This document shows, in pieces, positions 26,209 to 34,344 of a stretch of 64,000 nt of DNA. Origin of the DNA: Candidatus Zixiibacteriota bacterium (GTDB lineage: Bacteria > Zixibacteria > MSB-5A5 > JAABVY01 > JAHJOQ01); contig JAHJOQ010000059.1 in the NCBI GenBank assembly GCA_018820315.1, forward strand, positions 1 to 64,000, read 5' to 3'. The translations under genes were made by a program, and so were the position numbers. The notes beneath the pieces are model-generated. The model did not search any database, was not told the DNA's origin, and was given only the letters and a program-made list of their open reading frames with translations. Numbering within the stretch: position 1 is the first letter of the stretch; each line of letters opens with the position of its first letter.

Positions 26209-27030
26209 TCATTTCTCGGACGTGTCTTCGTTCGCGGCAGATGGTCCTCGCAGGTCTTTTGCACATCGAAAGCCGACATTAAAGTCGACCCACTGTCCCG
26301 GCAGTGCATTGCGGAAGTGCACTCTGTTGCAGTATGGTCCCGAATACCAACCGCCGCCGCGAATCACTTTGAACTTGCCGTCGGTCGGGCCTGCTGGATT
26401 TTTCTGAGAACTTGAACTGTAATAATCCTGATCATAGTAGTCGGCCACCCACTCGACAACGTTGCCGGACATATCGTGCAAGCCGAATCCATTGGCCGGA
26501 TAGCTGCCGACAGGCACAGTGCCCTCGGACTTGAAGTTTGCTCTTGACGAATCAGGCTCATCGCCATACGTGTAGTTCTGTCCGACCAAACCGCCGCGGC
26601 CTGCATACTCCCATTCTGCCTCGGTCGGCAGCCTCATGCCCGCCCATTCGGCATACGCATTCGCATCACCCCAACTCGCACCAATGACCGGATACTCCGC
26701 GTATTCAGGGCCGCCGTGGAATTCATCCATATCCCAGAATTCGGGCATCTCTCTTTCTGTCTTCCTGCAGAATTCTGCGTATTGTGCGTTTGTTACTTCG
26801 TACTTACCAATATAGAATGAATCGATGAATACTGTGCGAACAGGACTGTTGTCGCCGTCGCCATCGATTCCCATCAGGAACTGCCCTCCCGGAATGAGCA
26901 CCATCTCCGGTCGTGAGCGTTCCTGAAGCTGCTCCTCGGTCTGAGCACGGGAGATCGCCGTTGCCGCGATCACCGCCATCACAGCGATCAATGGTACAAG
27001 CACTTGTCGATGTTCGAGGTTGCTGAACAT
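26209..27030 (-). CDS. Exported SUMF1/formylglycine-enzyme-like protein
   Basis: A 273-residue protein with an N-terminal hydrophobic export segment (residues 9-28) followed by the SUMF1 fold: 'MVLIPGGQFLMG' at the start, 'YIGKYEVTNAQYAEFC', 'GMRLPTEAEWEYAGRGG', 'GLHDMSGNVVEWVADYY' and the last 'VGFRCA'. Formylglycine-generating enzymes use two cysteines in a 'SxxCxxxxC' arrangement; here that stretch reads 'GGWYSGPYCNRVHFR', so only the second Cys is present. It is therefore more likely one of the many non-catalytic or otherwise altered SUMF1 proteins than a sulfatase activator. GGAGGA precedes the ATG. No sulfatase gene lies in the window. Confidence 0.85.
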   Translation of the reverse strand: MFSNLEHRQVLVPLIAVMAVIAATAISRAQTEEQLQERSRPEMVLIPGGQFLMGIDGDGDNSPVRTVFIDSFYIGKYEVTNAQYAEFCRKTEREMPEFWDMDEFHGGPEYAEYPVIGASWGDANAYAEWAGMRLPTEAEWEYAGRGGLVGQNYTYGDEPDSSRANFKSEGTVPVGSYPANGFGLHDMSGNVVEWVADYYDQDYYSSSSQKNPAGPTDGKFKVIRGGGWYSGPYCNRVHFRNALPGQWVDFNVGFRCAKDLRGPSAANEDTSEK

Positions 27031-27098
27031 ATTATCCTCCTCTTGTCATGTTTACAATCGGCGTAGCGGCTGTGTTCTATGCGTGTAATGCCCAGATG

Positions 27099-28436
27099 TC
27101 AGCCGGTCTCGGGCGCGATGAACACAAGTTGAATATCCATGACATTTGTGCCTGTCGGGCCGGTGACAATCAGGTCGCCCAGCTTCTGGAAAAAGTGATA
27201 ACTGTCATTGTTGGCTAAGTACGCTTGTGCATTGAACCCAACTGCATTCGCCTTCCTGATGGTGTCTGAGTCAGCGATTGCACCTGCTGCATCTGTCGGG
27301 CCATCGGTGCCGTCGGTACCGAACGACACAAAAGTGACGTTTTTCAGACGTTCGAGCTCGATAGCAGCCGCCAGCGCCATTTCCTGATTGCGCCCGCCTT
27401 TACCATTCCCGGTGATCGTAACAGTCGTCTCGCCGCCGGCGACAATCAGTGCGGGCGGTTCGACAAGGCCTTTGCCGGAAGCGATCTGCTCTGCCAATCC
27501 GCAGAGTCTGACAGCTGCGTCGCGCGCCTCTCCGATGATCGGATCCGGAATCACAACAGTGTTGTATCCGAGCGAACGACCGCAGTCGGCGGCCGCAGCC
27601 CTCGCGATGCTGTTGGAACCTACGATGATCTGGTAGTCGTTCTCAAATGATCTGTCTCCCGGTTTTGGCGTTTCGGGGGCTTCGCCGATCACTCCACGCT
27701 GAATGTGATCCAACGCGCTCCCAGGAATCGATGCAGCGATATCGTACCTGCCGATAACTCCCATTGCATCTCTGAATGTGTTCGGGTCCGGGACCGTTGG
27801 TCCGGATGAAATCGATGTCAGGTCGTCGCCGGTGACATCGGAGAGAACAAGTGTGATGATTGCTGCAGGGTGCGCTCCTTCTGCGAGGCGGCCTCCCTTG
27901 ATTCTGGAAAGATGCTTGCGAACCGTGTTCACTTCGTGGATGGTTGCGCCGCACGAAAGCAGGGAAGAGGTGACCGCTTGTTTGTCCTGGAGGCTGACTC
28001 CCTGGACTGGGCTGCACCAAACGGCAGATGCGCCGCCGGACAGCAGCACCAGCAGAAGGTCCTGATTTGTCAGTCGTGAGGCGATTTCGATGGCGCTGTC
28101 GGCGCACCTGACGCTCATTTTGTCAGGTATGGGATGCCCTGCTTCAAGTACAGGCAAGACCTTGAGGGTATCGGCATATCCATGTTTCGTGCAGACAAGT
28201 CCGCCTGCAATTCGACTGCCGAGGATGTCCTCGGCGGCACGAGCCATAGAACACGCGCCTTTGCCGCCGGCAATCACTGAAAGCGAGGAGTAGTCATCGA
28301 GATCGAGCTGTCTGGTGCCGGCAATTACTATTGATCCGTCACGCGACAGTTTATTTCTGACAGCATTTCCCGGGTCGGCGCTCCGGATTGCCTGCAGAAT
28401 GATGGAATCGATGTGATTTCTGATACCGTCAATCAT
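27099..28436 (-). CDS. Glycerate 2-kinase (MOFRL family)
   Basis: A 445-residue enzyme of the GckA/TtuD group that phosphorylates D-glycerate to 2-phosphoglycerate. The N-terminal half carries 'VIAGGKGACSMARAAE' and 'LLLVLLSGGASAVWCSP', and the C-terminal MOFRL domain has 'VAGGETTVTITGNGKGGRNQ' and 'FGTDGTDGPTDAAGA'. The ATG at 28436 is chosen, with AAGAAACGG about nine bases ahead; a TTG nine bases upstream is an alternative. It is a single leftward gene with about 70 bases to the SUMF1 gene. It would feed glycerate from serine or glyoxylate breakdown into lower glycolysis. Confidence 0.92.
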   Translation of the reverse strand: MIDGIRNHIDSIILQAIRSADPGNAVRNKLSRDGSIVIAGTRQLDLDDYSSLSVIAGGKGACSMARAAEDILGSRIAGGLVCTKHGYADTLKVLPVLEAGHPIPDKMSVRCADSAIEIASRLTNQDLLLVLLSGGASAVWCSPVQGVSLQDKQAVTSSLLSCGATIHEVNTVRKHLSRIKGGRLAEGAHPAAIITLVLSDVTGDDLTSISSGPTVPDPNTFRDAMGVIGRYDIAASIPGSALDHIQRGVIGEAPETPKPGDRSFENDYQIIVGSNSIARAAAADCGRSLGYNTVVIPDPIIGEARDAAVRLCGLAEQIASGKGLVEPPALIVAGGETTVTITGNGKGGRNQEMALAAAIELERLKNVTFVSFGTDGTDGPTDAAGAIADSDTIRKANAVGFNAQAYLANNDSYHFFQKLGDLIVTGPTGTNVMDIQLVFIAPETG

Positions 28437-28664
28437 GGTCGTCAACCGTTTCTTTTTGGTACAGCGAATGGTAGTCGGGACCTGATGACCTCCTGCGAAT
28501 TCTGCCGGGTTTGAACTTCGACATTCACCACAAATATGTACCGGCTCGGTTGAGTTTCAACAAAAAATGGGAATCGGGCGATTTTCGAGAATAAGAAACG
28601 CAACTTTGATCACGCTATCACGTTTCCTGAACCAAAGGAAATCAGTACGGAGGGAGTGTAGATC

Positions 28665-29888
28665 ATGAAAATTGCATTACTGATCGGTTTGATGGCAGTC
28701 GGTTTGGGCTTTTTGGTCATGCCCGCCGATGTCTCTGCTGAAAGTGGACGAATATACGGCACCATACGCACAGTTGACGGCGAGGATTTCGAGGGTTGGA
28801 TCAGATGGGACAAGAATGAGGCATTCTGGGATGATATCCTCGACGGGACAAAGGAGAGATCCAGCAAGAAGTACCGCAGCAAATCGCGCAGATCTTCGAA
28901 GCGGAGCAATCTGTTTGACGTTGCTCGGGACGGCTTCTTCTATTCGATCGGATCGTCTCGTCAATCTGAGGTTAAGTTTGGCCACATCAAAACGCTTGTG
29001 CCGCTGTCGTCAAGTGAGGCACTGATTGTGCTGAAATCAGGAATAGAATTCGAAATGACCGGTTCTGATGTCGGCTCCGGAGTCAGAGAAATAGTGATTG
29101 ACGACAGGGCTGAGGGAGAGATATATCTAGACTGGGATGATATAGACGAAGTGAATTTCCAGAAGGAGCCCAATGAGCCGGAATCCAAGGCAGAGCGCCT
29201 GTACGGGAAAGTCACAATTCGCCGGGGCGATGAGTATGTTGGATGGATCGAGTGGGATGTCGACGAAGTTCTCTCTACGGATGTCATTGATGGCGATGAA
29301 GGTAGTCGCCGAAACCGCAAAATCAGATTCGAAAAGATCCAATCGATAGAACGTCGCTCGAGATCATCGGCTCTGATCACTCTTAAGACAGGCAAGACGA
29401 TGCGGCTGTCCGGATCGAATGATGTCAATTCCGAGAATAGAGGTATCAGAGTGAAGAGCGCCGAACTGGGCCGCGTAAATATCTCGTGGAGTGACTTCGA
29501 AAAACTCGATCTGATGCCTGTTCCGTTGGACAGACTTCCGAAGTACGACTCATTCGATGGTGGAAAGGAGATTTCCGGCACTGTGTTCACGGAGGATGGC
29601 GAGCAGTTCACCGGCAGAATCGTATGGGATGAAGATGAGACATATACCTGGGAGCACCTGAATGGTGATTACGATGATTGTTCAGTGGTTGTTGAATTTT
29701 CGAATATTCAGTCAATAGAGAAGAGTTCCCGTCGCGGGTCGGTTGTGACGACAAAGTCGGGGAGAAACATTGTGCTGAAGGGGTCAAACGATGTTGACTC
29801 CGACAACAACGGCATTATCGTTTTTCTTGACAACGGAGACGAAGTGGAAGTAGACTGGCATGACTTTGAAAAGGCAGAATTCAAGTAG
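28665..29888 (+). CDS. Exported protein with three copies of an uncharacterised repeat
   Basis: A 407-residue protein with a signal peptide (MKIALLIGLMAVGLGFLVMP, cleavage near 'VSA-ES'). Three homologous units follow, beginning at about residues 30, 179 and 303: 'IYGTIRTVDGEDFEGWIRWD', 'LYGKVTIRRGDEYVGWIEWD' and 'ISGTVFTEDGEQFTGRIVWD'. Each goes on through an 'IQSIE' or 'IKTL' strand, then 'L-K-S/T-G' and 'L-x-G-S-N-D-V' and ends with 'I-W/D-W-x-D-F/D-E'. This is internal duplication of a beta-rich domain of roughly 120-150 residues; unit 1 has a basic insertion (KKYRSKSRRSSKR). No known family is recognised. GGAGGGAG stands before the ATG. Confidence 0.75.
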   Translation: MKIALLIGLMAVGLGFLVMPADVSAESGRIYGTIRTVDGEDFEGWIRWDKNEAFWDDILDGTKERSSKKYRSKSRRSSKRSNLFDVARDGFFYSIGSSRQSEVKFGHIKTLVPLSSSEALIVLKSGIEFEMTGSDVGSGVREIVIDDRAEGEIYLDWDDIDEVNFQKEPNEPESKAERLYGKVTIRRGDEYVGWIEWDVDEVLSTDVIDGDEGSRRNRKIRFEKIQSIERRSRSSALITLKTGKTMRLSGSNDVNSENRGIRVKSAELGRVNISWSDFEKLDLMPVPLDRLPKYDSFDGGKEISGTVFTEDGEQFTGRIVWDEDETYTWEHLNGDYDDCSVVVEFSNIQSIEKSSRRGSVVTTKSGRNIVLKGSNDVDSDNNGIIVFLDNGDEVEVDWHDFEKAEFK

Positions 29889-29962
29889 GCTGACAAAGAT
29901 ATAGGTTCAGAAACGTTATCACACTGCCGCATTGATGACGTTTCTTTTCTGCAGCTCCTCCA

Positions 29963-29996
29963 AGCCCGGGTACGCAACATGCCCGGGCTATTTATC
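29963..29996 (+). terminator. Rho-independent terminator
   Basis: AGCCCGGG (29963-29970) and CCCGGGCT (29982-29989) form a perfect GC-rich stem followed by ATTTATCTT. It ends the triple-repeat gene's transcript. Confidence 0.75.
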
Positions 29997-30088
29997 TTGG
30001 CGATGAACGCTGTCGTGACGGATTGACCTTGACAGTCGGGAACTGTTTCTGCAATATGAAGGTATCAATGCTGAGAGGAGCATCCCTG

Positions 30089-31792
30089 ATGATTAGAAAA
30101 TACCGATATGTCCTGATAGTACTTGCAGTCTTCATATCTTCTACAGTCGCATTATTTGCCAGCTCTGAAAGCCCTGTGATGTCAGCCATGAGCGAAGAGC
30201 TCCAGCGATCAATGGATAAGCTTGAGCTTGAAGGATTCGATCGCCCGTACTTCATATCGTATTCGCTGAACGATCTACACCAGATAACGCTGGCGGCTAG
30301 TTATGGATCGCTTGAAGGAGACGGTGATTCTCACTCGCGTTACCTCACGGTCGATCTTCATGTCGGCGACTACAGTTTCGACAATACGCCATCCGGAGCT
30401 GAGTATTTCTATATCCCTGACTACTATGACAGGATATCGAGGAACCTTGCTCGAGCCCCTCTTGATGATGACCTTGATGCGCTGAGGCACACGCTATGGC
30501 TTCTCACAGATGCGAGATATAAGCAGGCGCTGGACGCTCTCAATAAGAAGAAGGGCGAGTTGATCAGCAAGGTAGAGGAAGAGGACCGTCCGGATGATTT
30601 TTCGGGCGAGGAACCAACGGTGAGGATTGACCCCCTCAAGGTGCTCGACATCAATAGGGATGAGTGGCGCACGATACTGACAAGCGCTTCAGCTATGTTC
30701 AAGAGGTATCCGCGGATACTTACTTCGAGCGTAACGCTTGCTGCAAACCTACGAAACCAATTCATGGTGAGCACAGAGGGTACCAGACTGCAAATATCGG
30801 ACTATTTCTTCACGATTTCCGCTGTTGCCGACGCGAGATGTGAGGATGGGATGGAAGTGGACAATATCATCACGTGGAAGGCTTCTGCGTTGTCCGATCT
30901 ACCGACCAGAGCAGAGATCGAGAATGGCATTCAAGAACTTATTGATGACCTTCTGGCTTTGCGTGAGGCTGAGCCGGCAGATCCATACAGCGGGCCTGCC
31001 ATCATTGTCAACGAAGCAGCAGGCGTGTTTTTCCATGAAGCTCTCGGACATCGCCTCGAAGGGCACCGACTACGCAACGAGCAGGAAGGGCATACATTCA
31101 AGGGCAAAGTCGGACAGAGGGTGATCCCTGAATTCCTGTCTGTTTATGATGATCCGACATTGCAGGAGTTCGATGGGACTCCTCTATACGGTCATTATGA
31201 GTTTGATCAGGAGGGTGTGAAGGCGCTGCGAGTTGATCTTGTGCAGGATGGAATTCTGAAGGACTTCCTAATGTCAAGATTGCCTGCAAAGGGCTTCTCA
31301 AAGTCCAATGGCCATGGTCGGGCCGACATCTTCTCTAAACCGGTATCTCGAATGGGCAATCTGATAGTTACGACCAGCGATCCAAAAGGCTATGATGAGC
31401 TTCTCGATATGCTGATAGAGGAGTGTACTGTGCAGGAGAAAGAGTACGGGCTCATTTTCGAGGTCCTGACCTCGGGTGAAACGAACACATCTGGTTATGG
31501 TGTACAGACTCTGCGTTGCCAACCTGTGATTGTCAGGAAGGTTTATGTCACCGACAGGCACACGGAGTTGATAAGGGGTGTGGAGTTGATAGGCACTCCT
31601 CTGAATATCCTCGAGAACGTGGTAGCTGCCGGAGATGACCCCGCGGTGTTCAACGGCACCTGCGGCGCTGAATCCGGCTCCGTGGCGGTTTCGTCAGTTG
31701 CGCCGAGCATTCTGATCTCAAAGATCGAGATTCAGAAGTCGACGCAGAAATCGCGGCGACCTCCGATATTACCGCCGCCCCTTTTTGATTGA
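30089..31792 (+). CDS. Exported TldD/PmbA-family metalloprotease
   Basis: The start is ATG 30089, nine bases after GAGAGGAG. It opens a signal peptide (MIRKYRYVLIVLAVFISSTV, cleavage near 'ALFA'), so the 567-residue protein is predicted to be secreted, unlike cytosolic E. coli TldD. The zinc site is the HExxxH helix 'FFHEALGHRLEGH' (His316, Glu317, His321), and 'GTCGAESGSVAVSSVAPSIL' near the C-terminus is the other family signature. TldD normally works with TldE/PmbA, and no second gene is adjacent. The N-terminal 200 residues are less conserved. Likely a periplasmic peptidase or maturation protease; the substrate is unknown. Confidence 0.88.
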   Translation: MIRKYRYVLIVLAVFISSTVALFASSESPVMSAMSEELQRSMDKLELEGFDRPYFISYSLNDLHQITLAASYGSLEGDGDSHSRYLTVDLHVGDYSFDNTPSGAEYFYIPDYYDRISRNLARAPLDDDLDALRHTLWLLTDARYKQALDALNKKKGELISKVEEEDRPDDFSGEEPTVRIDPLKVLDINRDEWRTILTSASAMFKRYPRILTSSVTLAANLRNQFMVSTEGTRLQISDYFFTISAVADARCEDGMEVDNIITWKASALSDLPTRAEIENGIQELIDDLLALREAEPADPYSGPAIIVNEAAGVFFHEALGHRLEGHRLRNEQEGHTFKGKVGQRVIPEFLSVYDDPTLQEFDGTPLYGHYEFDQEGVKALRVDLVQDGILKDFLMSRLPAKGFSKSNGHGRADIFSKPVSRMGNLIVTTSDPKGYDELLDMLIEECTVQEKEYGLIFEVLTSGETNTSGYGVQTLRCQPVIVRKVYVTDRHTELIRGVELIGTPLNILENVVAAGDDPAVFNGTCGAESGSVAVSSVAPSILISKIEIQKSTQKSRRPPILPPPLFD

Positions 31793-31902
31793 TGTTTGTC
31801 GAGGTTGGGCGTCATGGACATAGACCGTGTTTCTGGAGTGATGAACTTTAACGACTGAATCGATGCAGTTGCCCGAATTCAGTAAGTACGGAGAATTGGG
31901 TT

Positions 31903-32460
31903 ATGAGGCATTTCAGGTTTGAGATCATATCAACATTCTTGTTACTCCTTATTATTGGCGCGGGATGCGGCAGTGATGACAAGGGCACCGATCCCGAGAA
32001 GGTGAATTCAAATCTGGTATGGGTGGACAGGGTCTCCGCAGTATCGAATCAGGATGATGTGAAAGTGAATGTGTGGTTTGGGAATCTTGTGCCCTTGTCA
32101 GGTCTTGAGGTGCCATTGAGAGTCTCCGGGGGTGGATTTACTATAGACTCCGTGTCGTTTGTCGGCAGCAGAGTTGGAGACTTCTTTTTGACAATCGGAG
32201 CGGTCGATACTTTTACTAACACTATTGAGATAGCCGCTGCGGACACGGCAGTATGTGTAGACTCAGGAGAGGGGCTCCTGGCCAGCCTGTACTTCACTCT
32301 CTATTCCAGTTCAGGCGGGCAGGTTCTCGCAATTGACACATTTTCGCTCGACACGGGCCCCTATCATAGCCTCATCTATATAGATACGAGTGAGGCGGGT
32401 GCTGAAATCATCCCTGACTTCATCGATGGTGAAATATCCGTTCTGCAGACGGGAGGATAG
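31903..32460 (+). CDS. Cohesin-like lipoprotein, copy 1
   Basis: A 185-residue lipoprotein with the lipobox GAGC at residues 19-22 and a short polar linker. The domain begins 'LVWVDRVSAVSNQDDVKVNV' and continues 'LSGLEVPLRVSGGGFTIDSV' and 'GEGLLASLYFTL'. The order of strands, the 'v-V-n-v-w-f-x-N' opening and the late 'G-LaslyF' strand match the all-beta cohesin fold that binds dockerins. A similar protein follows 49 bases downstream. Recognition is by pattern only and needs a profile search. Dockerin-bearing proteins are coded at 14616 and 43911. Confidence 0.6.
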   Translation: MRHFRFEIISTFLLLLIIGAGCGSDDKGTDPEKVNSNLVWVDRVSAVSNQDDVKVNVWFGNLVPLSGLEVPLRVSGGGFTIDSVSFVGSRVGDFFLTIGAVDTFTNTIEIAAADTAVCVDSGEGLLASLYFTLYSSSGGQVLAIDTFSLDTGPYHSLIYIDTSEAGAEIIPDFIDGEISVLQTGG

Positions 32461-32509
32461 CGGCGCCGCGCGGCTATAGTTCGCAAACGGTTTTGCCGAC
32501 ATACTCAAC

Positions 32510-33103
32510 ATGAGCCAATCACTTGTTCGTGTTCTGATCTCCTCCTTGCTGTTGCTGGTGCTTTGCGTCACATGCAGCAGTGATCGTGGAGGTGGTCCGA
32601 ACGACCCGCCGGACGATCCCGATCCAACTGGCGGTAATCTCATCTGGATTGATTCAGTTGACGCTTCACCAGGGACACAGGCGGTGATTGACGTGTACGC
32701 GAAACTGAGCACCGCGACTCAGGCTGTCACACTGCCGTTCGTGCTTGAAGGAACAGATTTTGTCATTGACTCAATGTCTTTCGTCGGCACGCTACTTGAC
32801 AATGATCCGATCTGGCTGTATGACTCGATCACCCCAAAAACGATCACAATCGGTATGGCCTTCTATCAGAAAGATGCTGTCGGACCAGATTCAGGTCAGA
32901 TGCTGCGACTCTTCGTGTCTCTGGACGAATCTGCCCCAAACCAGATTATCAGGGTCGACACGACTTCGATAATTCTGGAGAACGGTTCAGTCGCGAGTCT
33001 GGTGCTGGTTGACACCACTATAAATCCGTATCCGAAAGAATACATCCCGGAGTTCTTACCGGGGACGATAAGAGTCACGGATCAACCGGTTCTCTCCTTC
33101 TAA
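32510..33103 (+). CDS. Cohesin-like exported protein, copy 2
   Basis: A 197-residue paralogue of the previous gene: after a signal sequence (cysteine-rich end 'LLVLCVTCSSD', an imperfect lipobox) and an Asp/Pro-rich linker, the domain reads 'LIWIDSVDASPGTQAVIDVY', 'AVTLPFVLEGTDFVIDSMSF' and 'GQMLRLFVSL', the same strand order as copy 1. Both end with 'IIPDF' or 'YIPEF' and then 'G-I'. Tandem duplication is clear; membrane attachment is less certain than for copy 1. No ribosome site is obvious. Confidence 0.6.
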   Translation: MSQSLVRVLISSLLLLVLCVTCSSDRGGGPNDPPDDPDPTGGNLIWIDSVDASPGTQAVIDVYAKLSTATQAVTLPFVLEGTDFVIDSMSFVGTLLDNDPIWLYDSITPKTITIGMAFYQKDAVGPDSGQMLRLFVSLDESAPNQIIRVDTTSIILENGSVASLVLVDTTINPYPKEYIPEFLPGTIRVTDQPVLSF

Positions 33104-33397
33104 CTACTCTGATCGATCATTCCACTTTCCGGCTCCACTGGTCGGCGCGATTGTCCTGCCATTACGCCAGTTCTGACATGCTTGTGAAATTTTGATCAAA
33201 AAACCTCTTGATAGCCGATGAATTTTCTCGTATTTCTGACGATAATCCTAATAGCGGCGAACTTGCTAATCTTAAACGGTGCAACATGATAGCGTAGGTC
33301 TACAATGAGGAGTATCGCGATAGTTTTAGTTGACATTTTCTGGCATCGCATCAATATTTGTGGTCAAAGTAATATAGGCTAATCCATGGGAGAAGGT
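33104..33397. other. Upstream region of the porin-cytochrome operon
   Basis: These 290 bases carry no gene. The right-hand part holds TTGACA and AATATT (33330-33358), 40 bases before the first cytochrome start. No structured RNA was recognised. Confidence 0.55.
33330..33358 (+). promoter_or_regulatory. Probable promoter of the porin-cytochrome operon
   Basis: A perfect TTGACA (33330-33335), a 17-base spacer and AATATT (33353-33358, four-of-six) lie upstream of the 11-haem cytochrome gene. Confidence 0.45.
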
Positions 33398-34333
33398 ATG
33401 AAGCTACGATATCTCGCATTGCCTGCGCTAGTGCTTCTCTGCTCAGCTGGACTTGCGTACGCCGGGCACTCCTATTCAAAAGTGGAACTCTCAGAGACAT
33501 CATCAATGTGTCTGAATTGTCACGATGAAAAGGCTGTATCTCTTGAGAATTCCCTGCACCGCATAACTGAAGTGACTGATATGACCTCTGCGATCGCAAT
33601 CGGTTGTGTCAACTGTCATGACGGCTGGGCTGAACACGTTGAAGATCCCTCTCCGGAGAACATCGAAACTGCCGCGAGGCTCTCTTTCTCCGGGCAGGTT
33701 GATCTATGCAGTCGTTGTCACATCACACTTCATCAGTCGAGCATGGTGTCATCTGATCCGCACGGAAGGGTGGAGATCGGCTGCATTGAATGCCACAGCG
33801 TTCATTCGAATGTTAACGAACATCTTGTCAAGGATGACAGCGACAACTATTGTGCAGTGTGCCACACAAGTGTTGCTGCAGAGTTCAAACGCAGGTCGGC
33901 TCATCCGCTCGAATCGGGAAACGTTCGCTGCGTGGATTGTCACATGCTCGATGGGACTGAAGATCAACTCTTGGCTGTTGGGCTTGACTGGCGCTGTCAG
34001 AATTGCCACTCCGATCTCTCAGGACCGTTCTTGTATGAGCATCCGGTCGTGTACGCTCACTTGGTGGAGGGGGGAGGTTGCACCGAATGTCATCAACCGC
34101 ACGGATCGCCGAATGATCGTTTACTCAAGCAGCCGGGAGACGGTGTTTGTCTGCAGTGTCATGGTACACCGCCGGTGCACAGAATCGCACATGCCGGAAT
34201 AGCGACCAGGTTCGCTTGTGTTGACTGTCACAGCGACATTCATGGTTCGTTTGACAACAAGAAGCTGCTCGACCCGGCTCTTGGCGCTAAGATGGTGTTT
34301 GATTGTTCTGAATGTCATGTTCTCGGAGACTGA
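33398..34333 (+). CDS. Periplasmic 11-haem c-type cytochrome of a porin-cytochrome conduit
   Basis: ATG 33398 is preferred to ATG 33386 because GGAG then lies five bases upstream and the signal peptide (MKLRYLALPALVLLCSAGLA, cleaved at AYA) is intact. The mature protein holds eleven CXXCH motifs: CLNCH, CVNCH, CSRCH, CIECH, CAVCH, CVDCH, CQNCH, CTECH, CLQCH, CVDCH and CSECH. With no membrane anchor and an outer-membrane barrel gene 11 bases downstream, it fills the place of MtrA or DmsE, which insert haem wires into MtrB-type barrels and usually carry ten haems. Extra His residues could be distal ligands. Confidence 0.92.
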   Translation: MKLRYLALPALVLLCSAGLAYAGHSYSKVELSETSSMCLNCHDEKAVSLENSLHRITEVTDMTSAIAIGCVNCHDGWAEHVEDPSPENIETAARLSFSGQVDLCSRCHITLHQSSMVSSDPHGRVEIGCIECHSVHSNVNEHLVKDDSDNYCAVCHTSVAAEFKRRSAHPLESGNVRCVDCHMLDGTEDQLLAVGLDWRCQNCHSDLSGPFLYEHPVVYAHLVEGGGCTECHQPHGSPNDRLLKQPGDGVCLQCHGTPPVHRIAHAGIATRFACVDCHSDIHGSFDNKKLLDPALGAKMVFDCSECHVLGD

Positions 34334-34344
34334 GGAGGATGGAT

